A stretch of 55,209 nt of DNA from Perkinsus olseni (taxonomy: Eukaryota > Perkinsozoa > Perkinsida > Perkinsidae), in assembly GCA_013115135.1 (NCBI GenBank), contig JABANP010000350.1, positions 1 through 55,209 of the forward strand, given 5' to 3'. Both the position numbers and the translations under genes were made by a program. Below are positions 43,559 through 53,443 of the stretch, piece after piece. Each line of letters begins with the position of its first letter. Position 1 is the stretch's first letter. The notes under the pieces are model-generated. The model made no database searches. It had not been told where the DNA came from and saw nothing but the letters and a program-made list of their open reading frames with translations.

Positions 43559-44650
43559 TTAGTAATATTTGCAGCACTGATTGTTCTTCTTAGCAGTACG
43601 GTAGAACTGGTATCTAGACACAGCATCTTTACGTTCTGATAGCCCCGAGCTATTACGATGTATTGCTGAGGTCATTCGACTTCTGCATCAGACTGTCGAG
43701 TGTTTCGCCCCTTCGCAAAATGTCGTCCATGCCTGCAGAGCACGTAAACTCATGCGAATGCGAAAAGTTGATCACTAGTACTTTTAATGACGACGCCCTT
43801 GACATCGTCCAGCTCCTTCTGAATCTGGGCGATTTTATCAGCCTGGCTTGGGTCTTGGAACTTCTCCATCAGCTCATCACCCTCAGGATAGTCGATGCTA
43901 AAATCATAGCAAATCGTCACCACACAAGCGCATTCGCACGTGACATCACTTGGTGTCCTTTCTAACATTCGTCCACTCCGATACAGGATGCTTCGTCTCG
44001 AACCCTCGCATCAACTAAAATCAAAGAACAACTTGCGATTATTGACTGACCAGGGCGGACACCCGGAGAAACGAGACAAGCAAATAAGAGGGGTTGCACG
44101 CCAGAAAGGCGACGAAGGATCGCCACATAAAAATACCGTTGTCTCGGCATTTTCTCGTCACTGAGCGTTGTAAGTTGCACGCAGGATAACACAGTAACAG
44201 CGTAGTATGCTTCACATCGTGTGAGATGCACGAGACGGCGATACCCTACTACCTCACTGATGAACGCGAAAGCAACGCGCATAGGATACTCGCCGTCCGT
44301 GAGGCAGGCAGCTCCTAGACCGTCGGGGGCGACATACCTGAGCACATCAGCTGCAATCCTCAAGTGCTTCAGAACTAACACCTACACATGACACTTGCCG
44401 ATGTTCTGCTCGAACTGAACGCTCTGCCTCTGCCCCTTGGCAGTTCGAGAGACGATAGCTCGTGCGTGAAACTTGATGAACTCTTTCACAGTCTTCCGCT
44501 GGAAGTATCTGTGAGTCGCCTTAGAGCCCTCCCCATGGAAGCCCTCCCAACCATCCCGTATTACGATATTTTGTGAAGGTCATAGAATGTCGCCACCTCA
44601 GTGGCCTTTTCCGGTTCATACTTGTATAGGATGCAAGCTAGAATCTGCAT
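43559..44650 (-). CDS. YKT6: R-SNARE Ykt6
   Basis: Seven exons on the minus strand: 44650-44565, 44508-44399, 44350-44253, 44014-43977, 43897-43782, 43732-43657 and 43613-43559, giving 192 residues (family about 198). The longin domain is seen in MQILACILYKYEPEKATE, YFQRKTVKEFIKFHARAI, TAKGQRQSV and DGEYPMRVAFAF; the SNARE motif in DPSQADKIAQIQKELDDVKG and DDILRRGETLDSLMQKSNDL with the central Arg. The C-terminus FYRTAKKNNQCCKYY keeps the double Cys that is palmitoylated and prenylated in the family, although KYY is an unusual end. Ykt6 acts in Golgi, vacuolar and autophagic fusion. Intron 2 uses a GC donor; the last intron is 43 nt. Confidence 0.93.
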
Positions 44651-44934
44651 GTTCAACAACCACCGACGAGAGGGGATAAAAATACCACTGAGGAAGGCGG
44701 TTCAGATCCACCCTGGTTCGGAACGGAATCCACCAGCCTGCCCCCCTGCGGAGAAAACGCCGCGAGCAGCGATGAATGCTCTGTGGTTGAGGACACGACT
44801 GATCGAGGTCTTCTCATACCATACATTCCCCAAATCATCTCATATCGTTTTGAAAATTCGAGCCGCCGCTAATATTTCTTCCTAGTTCCGAAGGGAGTGT
44901 AACACGCGCATCCACCCTCCTCGCTCCCACCCCA

Positions 44935-45171
44935 TCATTGACAGTCCTGCGGGCAGATGACGATGCTTCCTCCAGACTCAAGCGCGTCCTTCTTACTGAT
45001 TTCAGCGAACTTCGCGGAGAAACCGCGCTCGCCCAAAAATAGATTCATCACTCGCGAAACTTGTTGGCCGCCTTTGATGACAACTGTGGGCTCGCAGACG
45101 ATTCTGTCGGGAGCGGTAGCTGTTGACGAAGCGTAAGTGCGTTCATCCCTCCACTGCGGAAGATGTGTCAT
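44935..45171 (-). CDS. Hypothetical small protein or terminal exon
   Basis: Minus-strand frame of 78 residues containing RIVCEPTVVIKGGQQVSRVM and FLGERGFSAKFAEISKKDAL, ending IVICPQDCQ. It reads like real protein and lies 285 bp upstream of YKT6 on the same strand, but no family is recognised. Its 5' end overlaps the start of the plus-strand gene at 45163, so one of the two starts is probably wrong. It may be the last exon of a longer gene. Confidence 0.35.
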   Translation of the reverse strand: MTHLPQWRDERTYASSTATAPDRIVCEPTVVIKGGQQVSRVMNLFLGERGFSAKFAEISKKDALESGGSIVICPQDCQ

Positions 45172-46639
45172 CGCTTTCGATTCATCGCCGCTCCCTTCCT
45201 CGAGGCGCTCAATGGGTCTCCGCTCCTCTCAGTCGCCTTCCACCGGTACAAAGCGCTCACGCTCAGGTTCACAGCCCGGAAGACAGAGTCTGTCGGGTGT
45301 CAAACGACATTTGAAGACCAGTCACCAACAGTCGGCTTGTACCGCACAACTTCCCTTCCCTTCGGAAGCCTCGGTCAAACTGGCATCAACGAACGGCTCA
45401 GGAGCATAGACTCTCTCAAAGGGCTGAGCGCGGAGAATTCGTTCTCATCCAGGGTGGTCGAGAGGGCCCTACCTGCTCCGGTGAGAGGTGAAAACGTCTA
45501 CCGAGGTTTAGAGGATGACGATGGGAATGAGTCAGTCGAGACACCCGTAGAACCCACTAGTGGCGAGCACAACGCTGCTGCTGAGTGGATAGCACACGTC
45601 AGAGAAGTACAGCGACAGGAGGACTCGATGAACTCTCGAGGGGGTTCTCGAAACAACCTGGCGAGCTCGCAAGAACTCGTGCAGAATTCACAGGGAGTTG
45701 TCGCGAACGCTCAAAACGCTTTGAAGGCGTCGGTAATGGAATGTGACGTCGAGGGTGAGGAAGAGCGACCTGACGCGACTAGCAACGGTGAAACAACGGT
45801 TGGAAATAGCGATGTATTTGACAGGATTCTTGACTACTTCCGGGACCGTGGAAGCGACCCGGGAGTGCAGGGAAAGTCCACAGCTCAGGATGAGGTCGAA
45901 TCATCCAGGGCGCGAGACTCCGCGATAGAGCAGGAGCCGAGCCAGTGGCTTTCCGGGAGCCTGGAAGCGAGGTGGGGAAAGCATGAACCCTTCGCGGCCC
46001 TCTCGAACGGCGTGAGTTCTAGGCTGGAAAACAGTGGGCCTCAAGGGAATCCATGCGGCGAGGAGGCTGCCCTCTCGGGTGCTCCCCACAGGAATAATGG
46101 TAAGTATGTGCGTGCATCCGGCGAGGAGCCGCAGTCAGCGAAGAGTATAATTGACGAGGCGCCAGCTGGCGAGGGGGCTACCAACTATGTTGCCACATCT
46201 CGTGAGGCCGGTGAGGTCATTACTGAAGGGTATGTAGCTCAAACAGAACTGGCGAGTGATGGGGGCGAGTGCGGAGGAGACACAACGCGCGAGGCTACCA
46301 GCGTCGGAGAATGAACCAGAGGCCCTAGAAAGGGGCTCCACCTTGCTCGCGAGGATGAGCCTGATTATCAGTACGGAGATACAATTGGCATTGGAAAAGT
46401 TCAAGCATCGTGAATCAACTGATGATAGTCAGCCAAGGGTAGAAGCGAAGCCAGCCGTGGCCGCCGCGGTTGATTCGCAGAGTAGTGCGATTGATTTTGA
46501 AGAGGAGCTAGTGAAGAATGGAGAGCTCGAGACTCCAGTAGAGGAGGCAGAGCCACCGACTACGTCTGGCGCCGCTCTTTGGTTGAGACTCAAGGGCATG
46601 CTCGAGAAGATCAATAGGGATAAAGCCACTGATGGTTAA
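45163..46639 (+). CDS. Acidic low-complexity protein
   Basis: An open frame 45163-46314 followed by an overlapping second frame 46256-46639 ending LWLRLKGMLEKINRDKATDG. The protein is Glu/Ser/Gly-rich (EGEEERPDATSNGETTVGNS) without a recognised domain. The frames could be joined by an intron starting at the good donor GTAAGT (46099), or the run of five G near 46260 may contain an extra base; both give a continuous C-terminus with ALERGSTLLARMSLIISTEI, the only hydrophobic stretch. Start uncertain. Confidence 0.45.
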
Positions 46640-47263
46640 ACGCTAGAAGCGCCTCGAAGGTACATAGTGACGGTTGAGAGAGGCTCACCGCCACTGCGGG
46701 TATAGAACGGAGAGATCTGGATATCCCGCACTGTGTGGAGGAGGGACTCAAGAAGGAAGAGAGAACTCCGATAGAAGCTCGGCAATACTCAGGGGAGAGT
46801 AGTGATGATGCGAACATGCATTGAGAAAAGGAGGCATTGGTTGGTGTGTCACAGTTGTTGTACGTGCATGGAACCGTCCTGTCGCGTTTATATCGAGTAT
46901 GTGGGTGGGCTATGTGCAAGGAGACGTTGCCGCTTCGAGTCTCGGGGACTGCAGAACTCAACAACAACACGGCAATCAAGAACGGCGGTGGATTCGAGGA
47001 TCGGCTGCTGCCGTATTCTGCGTGTGTTCATCTCTCGAATCGTCGCGCGAGCGTCAGACGTTTCTGAGTTCACAATCTGAAACGGAATGCGCCCTGGCAA
47101 TGACCAGTGGTCATTGACCACCTGAGATGGTGCTGCTCTGGGCATAACGCCCTCGACTCAGCCATGGGTCCGTGGTCACCCAAGCATCGAGTGAACCCAG
47201 AGACTGGCATAAGTAGAATCAATCCACGACAAACGGAGGCCAAGCGCCACCCAGCTATTTCTT
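46640..47263. other. Spacer between the acidic gene and the kinase fragment
   Basis: No gene supported. Contains the odd palindrome 47098-47116 (CAATGACCA, G, TGGTCATTG). No kinase catalytic-loop sequence (HRD or DFG) was found here on the minus strand. Confidence 0.5.
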
Positions 47264-47862
47264 ATGCAGCAATCCCGTCACAGCCCGAGTTGGCAGCTCT
47301 AGGGCCACATCGAACATGCGGATGACATTCGTCTGCCGAAGATCTCTCAGCGCGGGGATTTCAGTGTACACTCGCTGGATATCCTCGAAGCTTTTGATGG
47401 TGGACTTCTCCAACAACTTCATGGCAAACTCCTCACTCGTTGTGGCATCAACAGCCTTCGCGACCTCGCCATAGCCGCCTTCCCCAAGAGTTCCACAAAG
47501 GACGTAGTTGGCAATTTTCGAGATTTCGAGATTTGCCGATAGAGGTCTGAAGTCTGAAGTCTATGTGGTTCATGTCTGACACCTCTAGCCTGCAACCGAG
47601 CAATGCGCGCTCAATGGACACGCCCAAGCCGAGGGAGTCCTGTGCCTTATGGTACAGGTCTTGCATACTCGGTGTTGGGGGGGAGGTGGGTTCTGACCTC
47701 AATTTCAGAGTCGTTTTCGTTGACATTCACCGTGAGGCTGATAGCAGTTAGGTCGGGGAAAACGTCCTCGTCATAGAACAGATGCAATGAGAGCAGCACA
47801 AAGGCTCTTATCAGAAATTCCGTGGGCGTTTCCAAGGACAATGAGCCACGCATATTGCCCAT
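47264..47862 (-). pseudogene. Truncated protein-kinase N-lobe fragment
   Basis: Minus-strand exon 47546-47282 encodes the start of a protein-kinase domain: YVLCGTLGEGGYGEVAKAV (Gly-rich loop), EEFAMKLLEKSTI (the VAxK lysine) and a helix-C-like IQRVYTEIPALRD, ending near DVALELPTRA. Upstream frames add MQDLYHKAQDSLGLGVSIER and NVNENDSEIEVRTH, which are in different frames on either side of a run of seven C near 47680. No HRD or DFG motif follows before the plus-strand gene, so the catalytic half is missing here. Read as a gene fragment; a distant continuation is unlikely but not excluded. Confidence 0.55.
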
Positions 47863-47922
47863 GAGTCGAGTCAGACGGTGACTCCTTCAACTCGAACGCG
47901 AAGACACACAAGATGGAAACAA

Positions 47923-50900
47923 TCAGACTGAATGATTATCCATATCCTGTAAACATGCTTCACGCCAAGCCTCTTCCTCTGCCCTGGTCAGCAGATGCTG
48001 TGGCGCGTACCGGTGAACCCGAACTGTGGGGTTTGTGTTCCGAGGCTCGTCCTCGAGAGGGTACCGCAAGAGGTCGCTGTAAAGCTGTAAGAGCCTCCAT
48101 GTGTAGCACAGGGAGTAGTGGTCGAACCTCGCCATATACGAGTTAGCGTGTTCAACCGTCTGGCGCGCTGCGGCGTCGTTGGCTGAAGCGAACTGCACCT
48201 AAGCCGAACAAGGAAGAATTACGGACTCTCGACCATGAGGTTCCAGAGAGTTGGAGCCGAGTAATGAGTTGATTAACAGGAGGCCTGAGAGTAGTGTAGA
48301 TGAGGATCGGTGAGATTTATCAGGTCAAAAACTTCTGGGCGAAAAAATGAATAATGAATCGCGCGCAACGGGACTCCTACCAAACTTACTTTCTTGTCCA
48401 CGTCGCAGGCAGCTCCACCGCACTCAACCAGGAGGACATGCCTCTTATCTCGAAGTCCGGCATAGAAGTGCTCGTGGAGAGGGCTCGCTACGCCTTGAAT
48501 TTCCTGTCGTACGGGAAGAACGAGTGCACCCGACGTCAGCTTCTGCTTGAGCGACCCGGAGTAGCCATTTCCTGAGGAATCAGAGCCTCGACAATCTACA
48601 CGCCACTGCGGAAGTGCCTCCTCTTGCACAGTGCGGTGCCAGCTGCACTGCCCGGCCCCGCTCTGTACCATTAAGAGTTAGGGCATGCCTCGCTGTCACA
48701 CTCGCTGAGTGGAAGTAGCGATGCAAGACTGGTGGAGCTTATCGCTCAGACCTCACTTGACACACATCCGGAGTACCCAGCGCGATTTGTGCACTGCGCC
48801 GCATGAAAGAGCTCTTGACCGTTCAGTGCTCCTAACGATTCTCTACCACAGGAATCGTGCAACTCAACAACGGACCGGTAGTGATGCTGCCTATCACGCA
48901 GCCCCAGATATAAAATCTGCGTAAGTTCTACAAATGATCGTGAAAGGTAGCAAGCTAACTTTTCGTACATCAAGGATACCTGGAGGAGTTCCAGTTGCCT
49001 TGGCGAAGGGACACGCCTTCGGCGGAGTGAACGCGCGATCCGCCAGGCGCCGTAGCCTTATTCGCAATACGATCAAATGAACCTCGCTCAGGGTGGAGAT
49101 ATGCCAGGCGACTCATTCCTAGTCAATCTCCGCGTTTGGATGTTTGCCAGTATCACACAACAAGTCACCTTCGTGCTCCACACCTCAGTGATGCCTTGAG
49201 AACAACTGACTTCTTGTTGGATCGTGCGAAGATTGCGTAGAGCTCTTGCACACTATCGAGAACAGCTTCAACCCTTGACTGGAGGCAATCCGCGACTGTT
49301 TTCGCCACCAACGTGAGTCGGTGTGCGCTGCAGTGAAGGAATTTCACCTGACCAATGCCGTTGCGGATAACCTTCCTCTAAAGGCCCTTGTTCCCGGTCC
49401 GCTCATCATCGTGGCTCCGTCGCAGCTCAATGCGCGAGTAGAAGCGAAAGCTCATGGCTACAAGTCGCTTTATCGATCGATAGCGAGTTCCTTCCCTCAC
49501 GGGATAGAAGGAATTTCTTTGTAGCACTTGATGTCATCTTTCTCGGCTTCGAGTTAAAGGCCGCTGCGACCTCCGCTCTGGCTAGTAATAGGATCAGTTG
49601 TATCTCGGTGATACTATCACCGTGATAGGTGGCCCCGAGGACGGCACCAGCTCGATGCATTGGCGAGCGCTTGCTACCAATCGACTGACGAAGGTTTTCG
49701 CCGACGCGTCTCTCAACTTCAGGAAGGAACCCGACGACATTCAGGACGGTATATCTTCTCGAGTCCACCAGCCAGCCAACTACTCCCCTCTTGCAGTTTG
49801 AATCCCTGCGCCGACCATGGAAGCTTCGAACAGCGCGGGAGGGTCGCTTAGCCATCGCACGCGATGACGACCTCAGGAGGATCATCCGCGCTGCCTCCCT
49901 GCGGGGTTGTATCTTCCCAAGAGACTCCGAAATTCTCCGACTACAGGTGATGCCAGGAGTACTGCCCCGCCGCATCACGAAGGACGGAATTCTTCCCGAC
50001 AGACTTGTGTAGTACTCACTGATAGCATAGATGTACGACAAACTAGAATTCGTATCGTTTTCGTAGCCTAGGATTCGGCCCGAATCATTCCGGGGGTTCC
50101 TAGAGTCTCCACCTAGGATTTGTATTATGATGGTGCTGACTCGCCACTGCCGAGCACGCGGGCTGGTATGTATACACGTGATATCAGAAGCATTGTTATG
50201 ATCCCTCGACCAATAATCCTGGTAGAACGTTCTTGAGTGGTACTCAGTAATGCGCTTCGAGTAAGTCCCAGTGCTCTCAAGCGTAATAATATTCAGTTCG
50301 CCACTTCAACCATCAACTGAGCTCTACCTGGTATGTCAAGAAGATATCTCCACTGGCGAGCTGAATGATCCATCGGGATGAAGTTGGGATCGCTGGCGGC
50401 CACGCTAGAGTCGGTCAGGTCGTCTTCGAGGAACTTGACATCAGCAAACTCGCTGGAGCTCGAATCTCTCACTATTTGCCGGAGGGAACGGGTACCTGGA
50501 AAGACCATCGAGCCGCCAGCACCAGCGACATTAAGACGAGGCACAAACTTCACGGCAGGAAATTTAATAAGGTTCTGCACGATTTCGATGAACAGAAAAT
50601 CTATTGGGTGGCTTTCTAGGCGAGCTGAAGAGACGGCGCAGAGACTTCGAAAAGAAAGACAGGTCGGCCTACCATGCAAGCCGTCCAGGTCGAAACCGGT
50701 GAACCAGTTAACTGCTCCACGGTCAGTTCCACGCCACGTGGCCCTTGGGACTCTATCTTGCCAGGATAGCTCCTCAGCGTTGTTATCTGCCAGTGACATG
50801 TTCACCAGCTTCGGCCGACATACGTTCGGGAAGAGGATGTCCCAGAAGTCGCCTGACGTCGCTATCGAGAACAGCGGGACTGGTATGCTGGCCTGAACAG

Positions 50901-51384
50901 AGGTTAGCACGACCTTGAGTAGTCTCCCCTTACTTCCCGATCATTGAAGTGATGAAACGGTGGCTTGTTGAAGGCCTTCCTAATTTGTGGGAGATCGCCG
51001 TGGTTGAGCGCAAGTTCGAGGTCGGGCAGGGAGGTGAACGAGAGAAGCTTGAGAAAATGGGACACCAGACAGAGCAGTTCGTCATGTCGAACAACCTGAG
51101 GAAGCGAGCCCCAGTGAAGAGTCAACGGTTGACTCATGCACACGACGAGTACGAAAGCTTCCCTCGGAAACTCACCTCCCCGAAGTAATGCGAATGTACT
51201 GGAACACTGAAGTAGAGAACATTGTCCTTGACGGTGATAAGAATAGTCTTCTGATCGGCTCGTTGCTTCATGGCCATTCTGATTTCATCTCGCGTGATTC
51301 CCGTGGACCTCCACCGCTTCAGAGTATGAGCAATAGGTGCATAAGGGTTACACTTGCCAGTCGGTGTAGTGGCATGAGGCACTG
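47923..51384 (-). CDS. CAP10-like glycosyltransferase (GT90 family)
   Basis: Minus-strand exons, in order: about 51384-51176, 51095-50934, 50892-50673, 50624-50328, 48571-48390 and 48198-47923, with consistent phases. GT90 hallmarks: WRSTGITRDEIRMAMKQ with a VKDNVLYFS strand, NHGDLPQIRKAF, VPRATWRGTDRG, the splice-spanning YLLDIPGNGYSGSLK, KLTSGALVL with HEHFYAGL, and ASANDAAARQTVEHAN. The family transfers glucose or xylose to proteins or glycans in the secretory pathway. The N-terminal exon with a signal sequence is not resolved. The fourth intron (50327-48572, 1,756 nt) contains a decayed transposase. Confidence 0.78.
49165..49480 (-). mobile_element. Decayed hAT-type transposase fragment inside the GT90 intron
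   Basis: On the minus strand, SCDGATMMSGPGTRAFRGRL and, in another frame, VKFLHCSAHRLTLVAKTV followed by VQELYAIFARSNKK match the conserved DGA...SG, HC-AHRL-LV and LY-FF-S blocks of hAT/ZMYM-like transposases. The two blocks are in different frames and no full transposase is present, so it is a relic. Terminal inverted repeats or target duplications were not identified. It shares the GT90 strand and is removed with the intron. Confidence 0.6.
49606..49628. repeat. Two overlapping odd palindromes in the GT90 intron
   Basis: 49606-49622 (CGGTGATA, C, TATCACCG) overlaps 49614-49628 (CTATCAC, C, GTGATAG). A further odd palindrome lies in another GT90 intron at 51119-51135 (GAGTCAAC, G, GTTGACTC), and one just upstream of the first resolved exon at 51403-51417. 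Confidence 0.85.
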
Positions 51385-51854
51385 ACAGCAACATGGCATG
51401 GCGACTCGACTCGAGTCACTCAAGCAAGCTCTCCTTAGCGCTGCCGACGCCTGCCGGTCACTCACCCAAGCAAGCGCCACCCTTCCACTGCTGATGTTTC
51501 TCGTGGTCCCTTCCATGCTCGCTCTCAGACACCATATGGCGCGCATAAGCCTCGGCTTTCCTTGTAGAGGGGTCCGAAGGAGTATACAGCGCGTTGGAGT
51601 AGAGCTACTGAGAGACAAGGTTATCAACAAATAACGCCGAGCCTTGGCGTCAAGTGCCGGAGCATGCATTTATGCATTGAGTGCATCTGAGTGCTACCAG
51701 GAAAGTGAAATATGCATGTTCGACCTCGCCGAGCATGTGGATGAGCAACTGCGCTTCCTTTGAAGCGTCTATCAGCAAAGCAGAGGCTTGCGGCGGTTGA
51801 GTTGATGCCATACCGAGCAGCTCTGGAACCTAAAGAGAGGAGCCTAGCGCCAAG

Positions 51855-52569
51855 CAGCGCCTCCAAGAACGTCGATCGTGGTAAGGGACTCACATGATCG
51901 TCGAAGGTAGGGAAGCGATCAACGGCCAGAGCAAGATATGCCGCAGAGATCAGATAACGACAGGCGGGTTTGTCTAAGGACGCGGCGTCCATTTCCAGAA
52001 GGAAACTGCTTACAGCCGCTACGACCGATGGACCTGAGTGACCGCGGTGATGGGCGCCTTTCCCTGGCAGTTAAACCTACCAACGTATCTCCTTGAAATG
52101 AACAACGCCTCCATATACTCCCGGAAGGCAATTGCCGCGGACGAGGAACAAACTGATGTGTTGTGCTGGTCTTGAAAGACCTCGGGGAAGCGCATACGGA
52201 GCTCGCGTAGAGCTCGATAGAAAGGCCAACCTGACCAAAGAGGATCGCGCCTCAGTATAGTGATATTCGGCTAACCGGAGGAGACGATGTCCGGAGGGTT
52301 GTAATTGTCGATAAAACGTAGAAGGTCTTCGACTTCATCGAATGTGTTCTCCGTTTCAGAGGGGCGTTGATCAGCTGCAGTGAGGTCATCCGGGCGGTGA
52401 TGTATCCGAGAGGACACGCACCTATTACACCACTATATGCGGTTTCCATGATCCCCCTATTCAGGTTATAACGGTTGGGAAATCGGGACCAGTCGACACA
52501 GAGCATGTGCGACGAGACGCGCATGTGGGCTGCAGCAAAGGTCGAATAGCTGATGGGCGTGATTAACAC
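51855..52569 (-). CDS. Unassigned minus-strand exons
   Basis: Protein-like stretches with splice signals: 52569 downward (FAAAHMRVSSHMLCVDWSRF then NRYNLNRGIMETAYSGVI), one near 52380-52275 (FDEVEDLLRFIDNYNPPDIV) that joins the previous in phase 1, and one ending near 51893 (DKPACRYLISAAYLALAVDR then FPTFDDH). Intervening exon frames are ambiguous. They could be the N-terminal part of the GT90 gene or a separate gene. No family recognised. Confidence 0.35.
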
Positions 52570-53443
52570 GGTATTGCTCCGTGAGAAGAGATTCCCGGTT
52601 CGGCTTGCCTGCGTATTCCGTCAGCTCCTCAGTAAGGGCGACGACCTGTCTAGAGCTTTTCTTTGTCTCCCTCAGTGAAGTAAAGTCGATAGAGGGACTT
52701 TCGTAGAGTAGTCCACTCTTCGGGGCCAGACTCGCAACTCAGAGAGCTGCTTCCCGGCGTCCAGCCTTCGCACGGGTCACCGGGCCAGAGGATGAATAGG
52801 ACTATGCTATATCTCATGTATCGTTGTAACTATCAAAACTCCGAAACGTCTGAAGGGCTGTCACTAGGCGAACTTCTATCTCTATGTTCTGCCCGCTCGC
52901 ACATGATGACGATTTCGTCAAAATACTGGTTGCGTTATCTAGCCCTGTTGAGGAATAAGCATCAGCAGAGAGAGCCATCATCCGCCTCCCAACAGGAAAC
53001 TGCTCATGTGCATGCATATCCTTCTATCCACTCGACGGCCTCTGAACATCTTCTGTCGCGCCAACAGCTCGGCGACCGATCATTCGAACGGTCCAATGCA
53101 TCGCCCAACACTTCAGCCCGACTTCACGCTAACGTATTCGGCAAAGGGAAAACATTTGCCAAAGCCCGCTCAGACCCGTCGCACCATTGAAATAAACCTC
53201 AAACCCTCTTTCGTATAAGTTGGAGAAACATCTCCTATTACTTGGCAAAGGTTAGCCTAAGTAATGGCAATTAACATAGCGATGACAGAATAGAAGCGCC
53301 TCATCGACGCACTGGGCCGACCGATCGTTCGAACAAACAGCCGACCCTTTCGTTCCGCGGCTCAAGTAAAAGCGCCGGAGAACAGGCAATACGAATATTG
53401 TGAAATAACAGTCAAGTGAGAACAGAGGCAAGGGGGCATCATT
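52570..53443. other. Spacer between unassigned exons and the dipeptidase
   Basis: No gene supported. A bulged inverted repeat (ATTACTTGGC ... GCCTAAGTAAT) lies near 53237-53266, about 180 bp past the dipeptidase stop. Confidence 0.4.

Noticed and set aside
52252..52569. A single 105-residue minus-strand gene
   Set aside because: A good donor in the middle and phase agreement with a neighbouring exon indicate it is part of a longer spliced gene, so it is listed only as unassigned exons.
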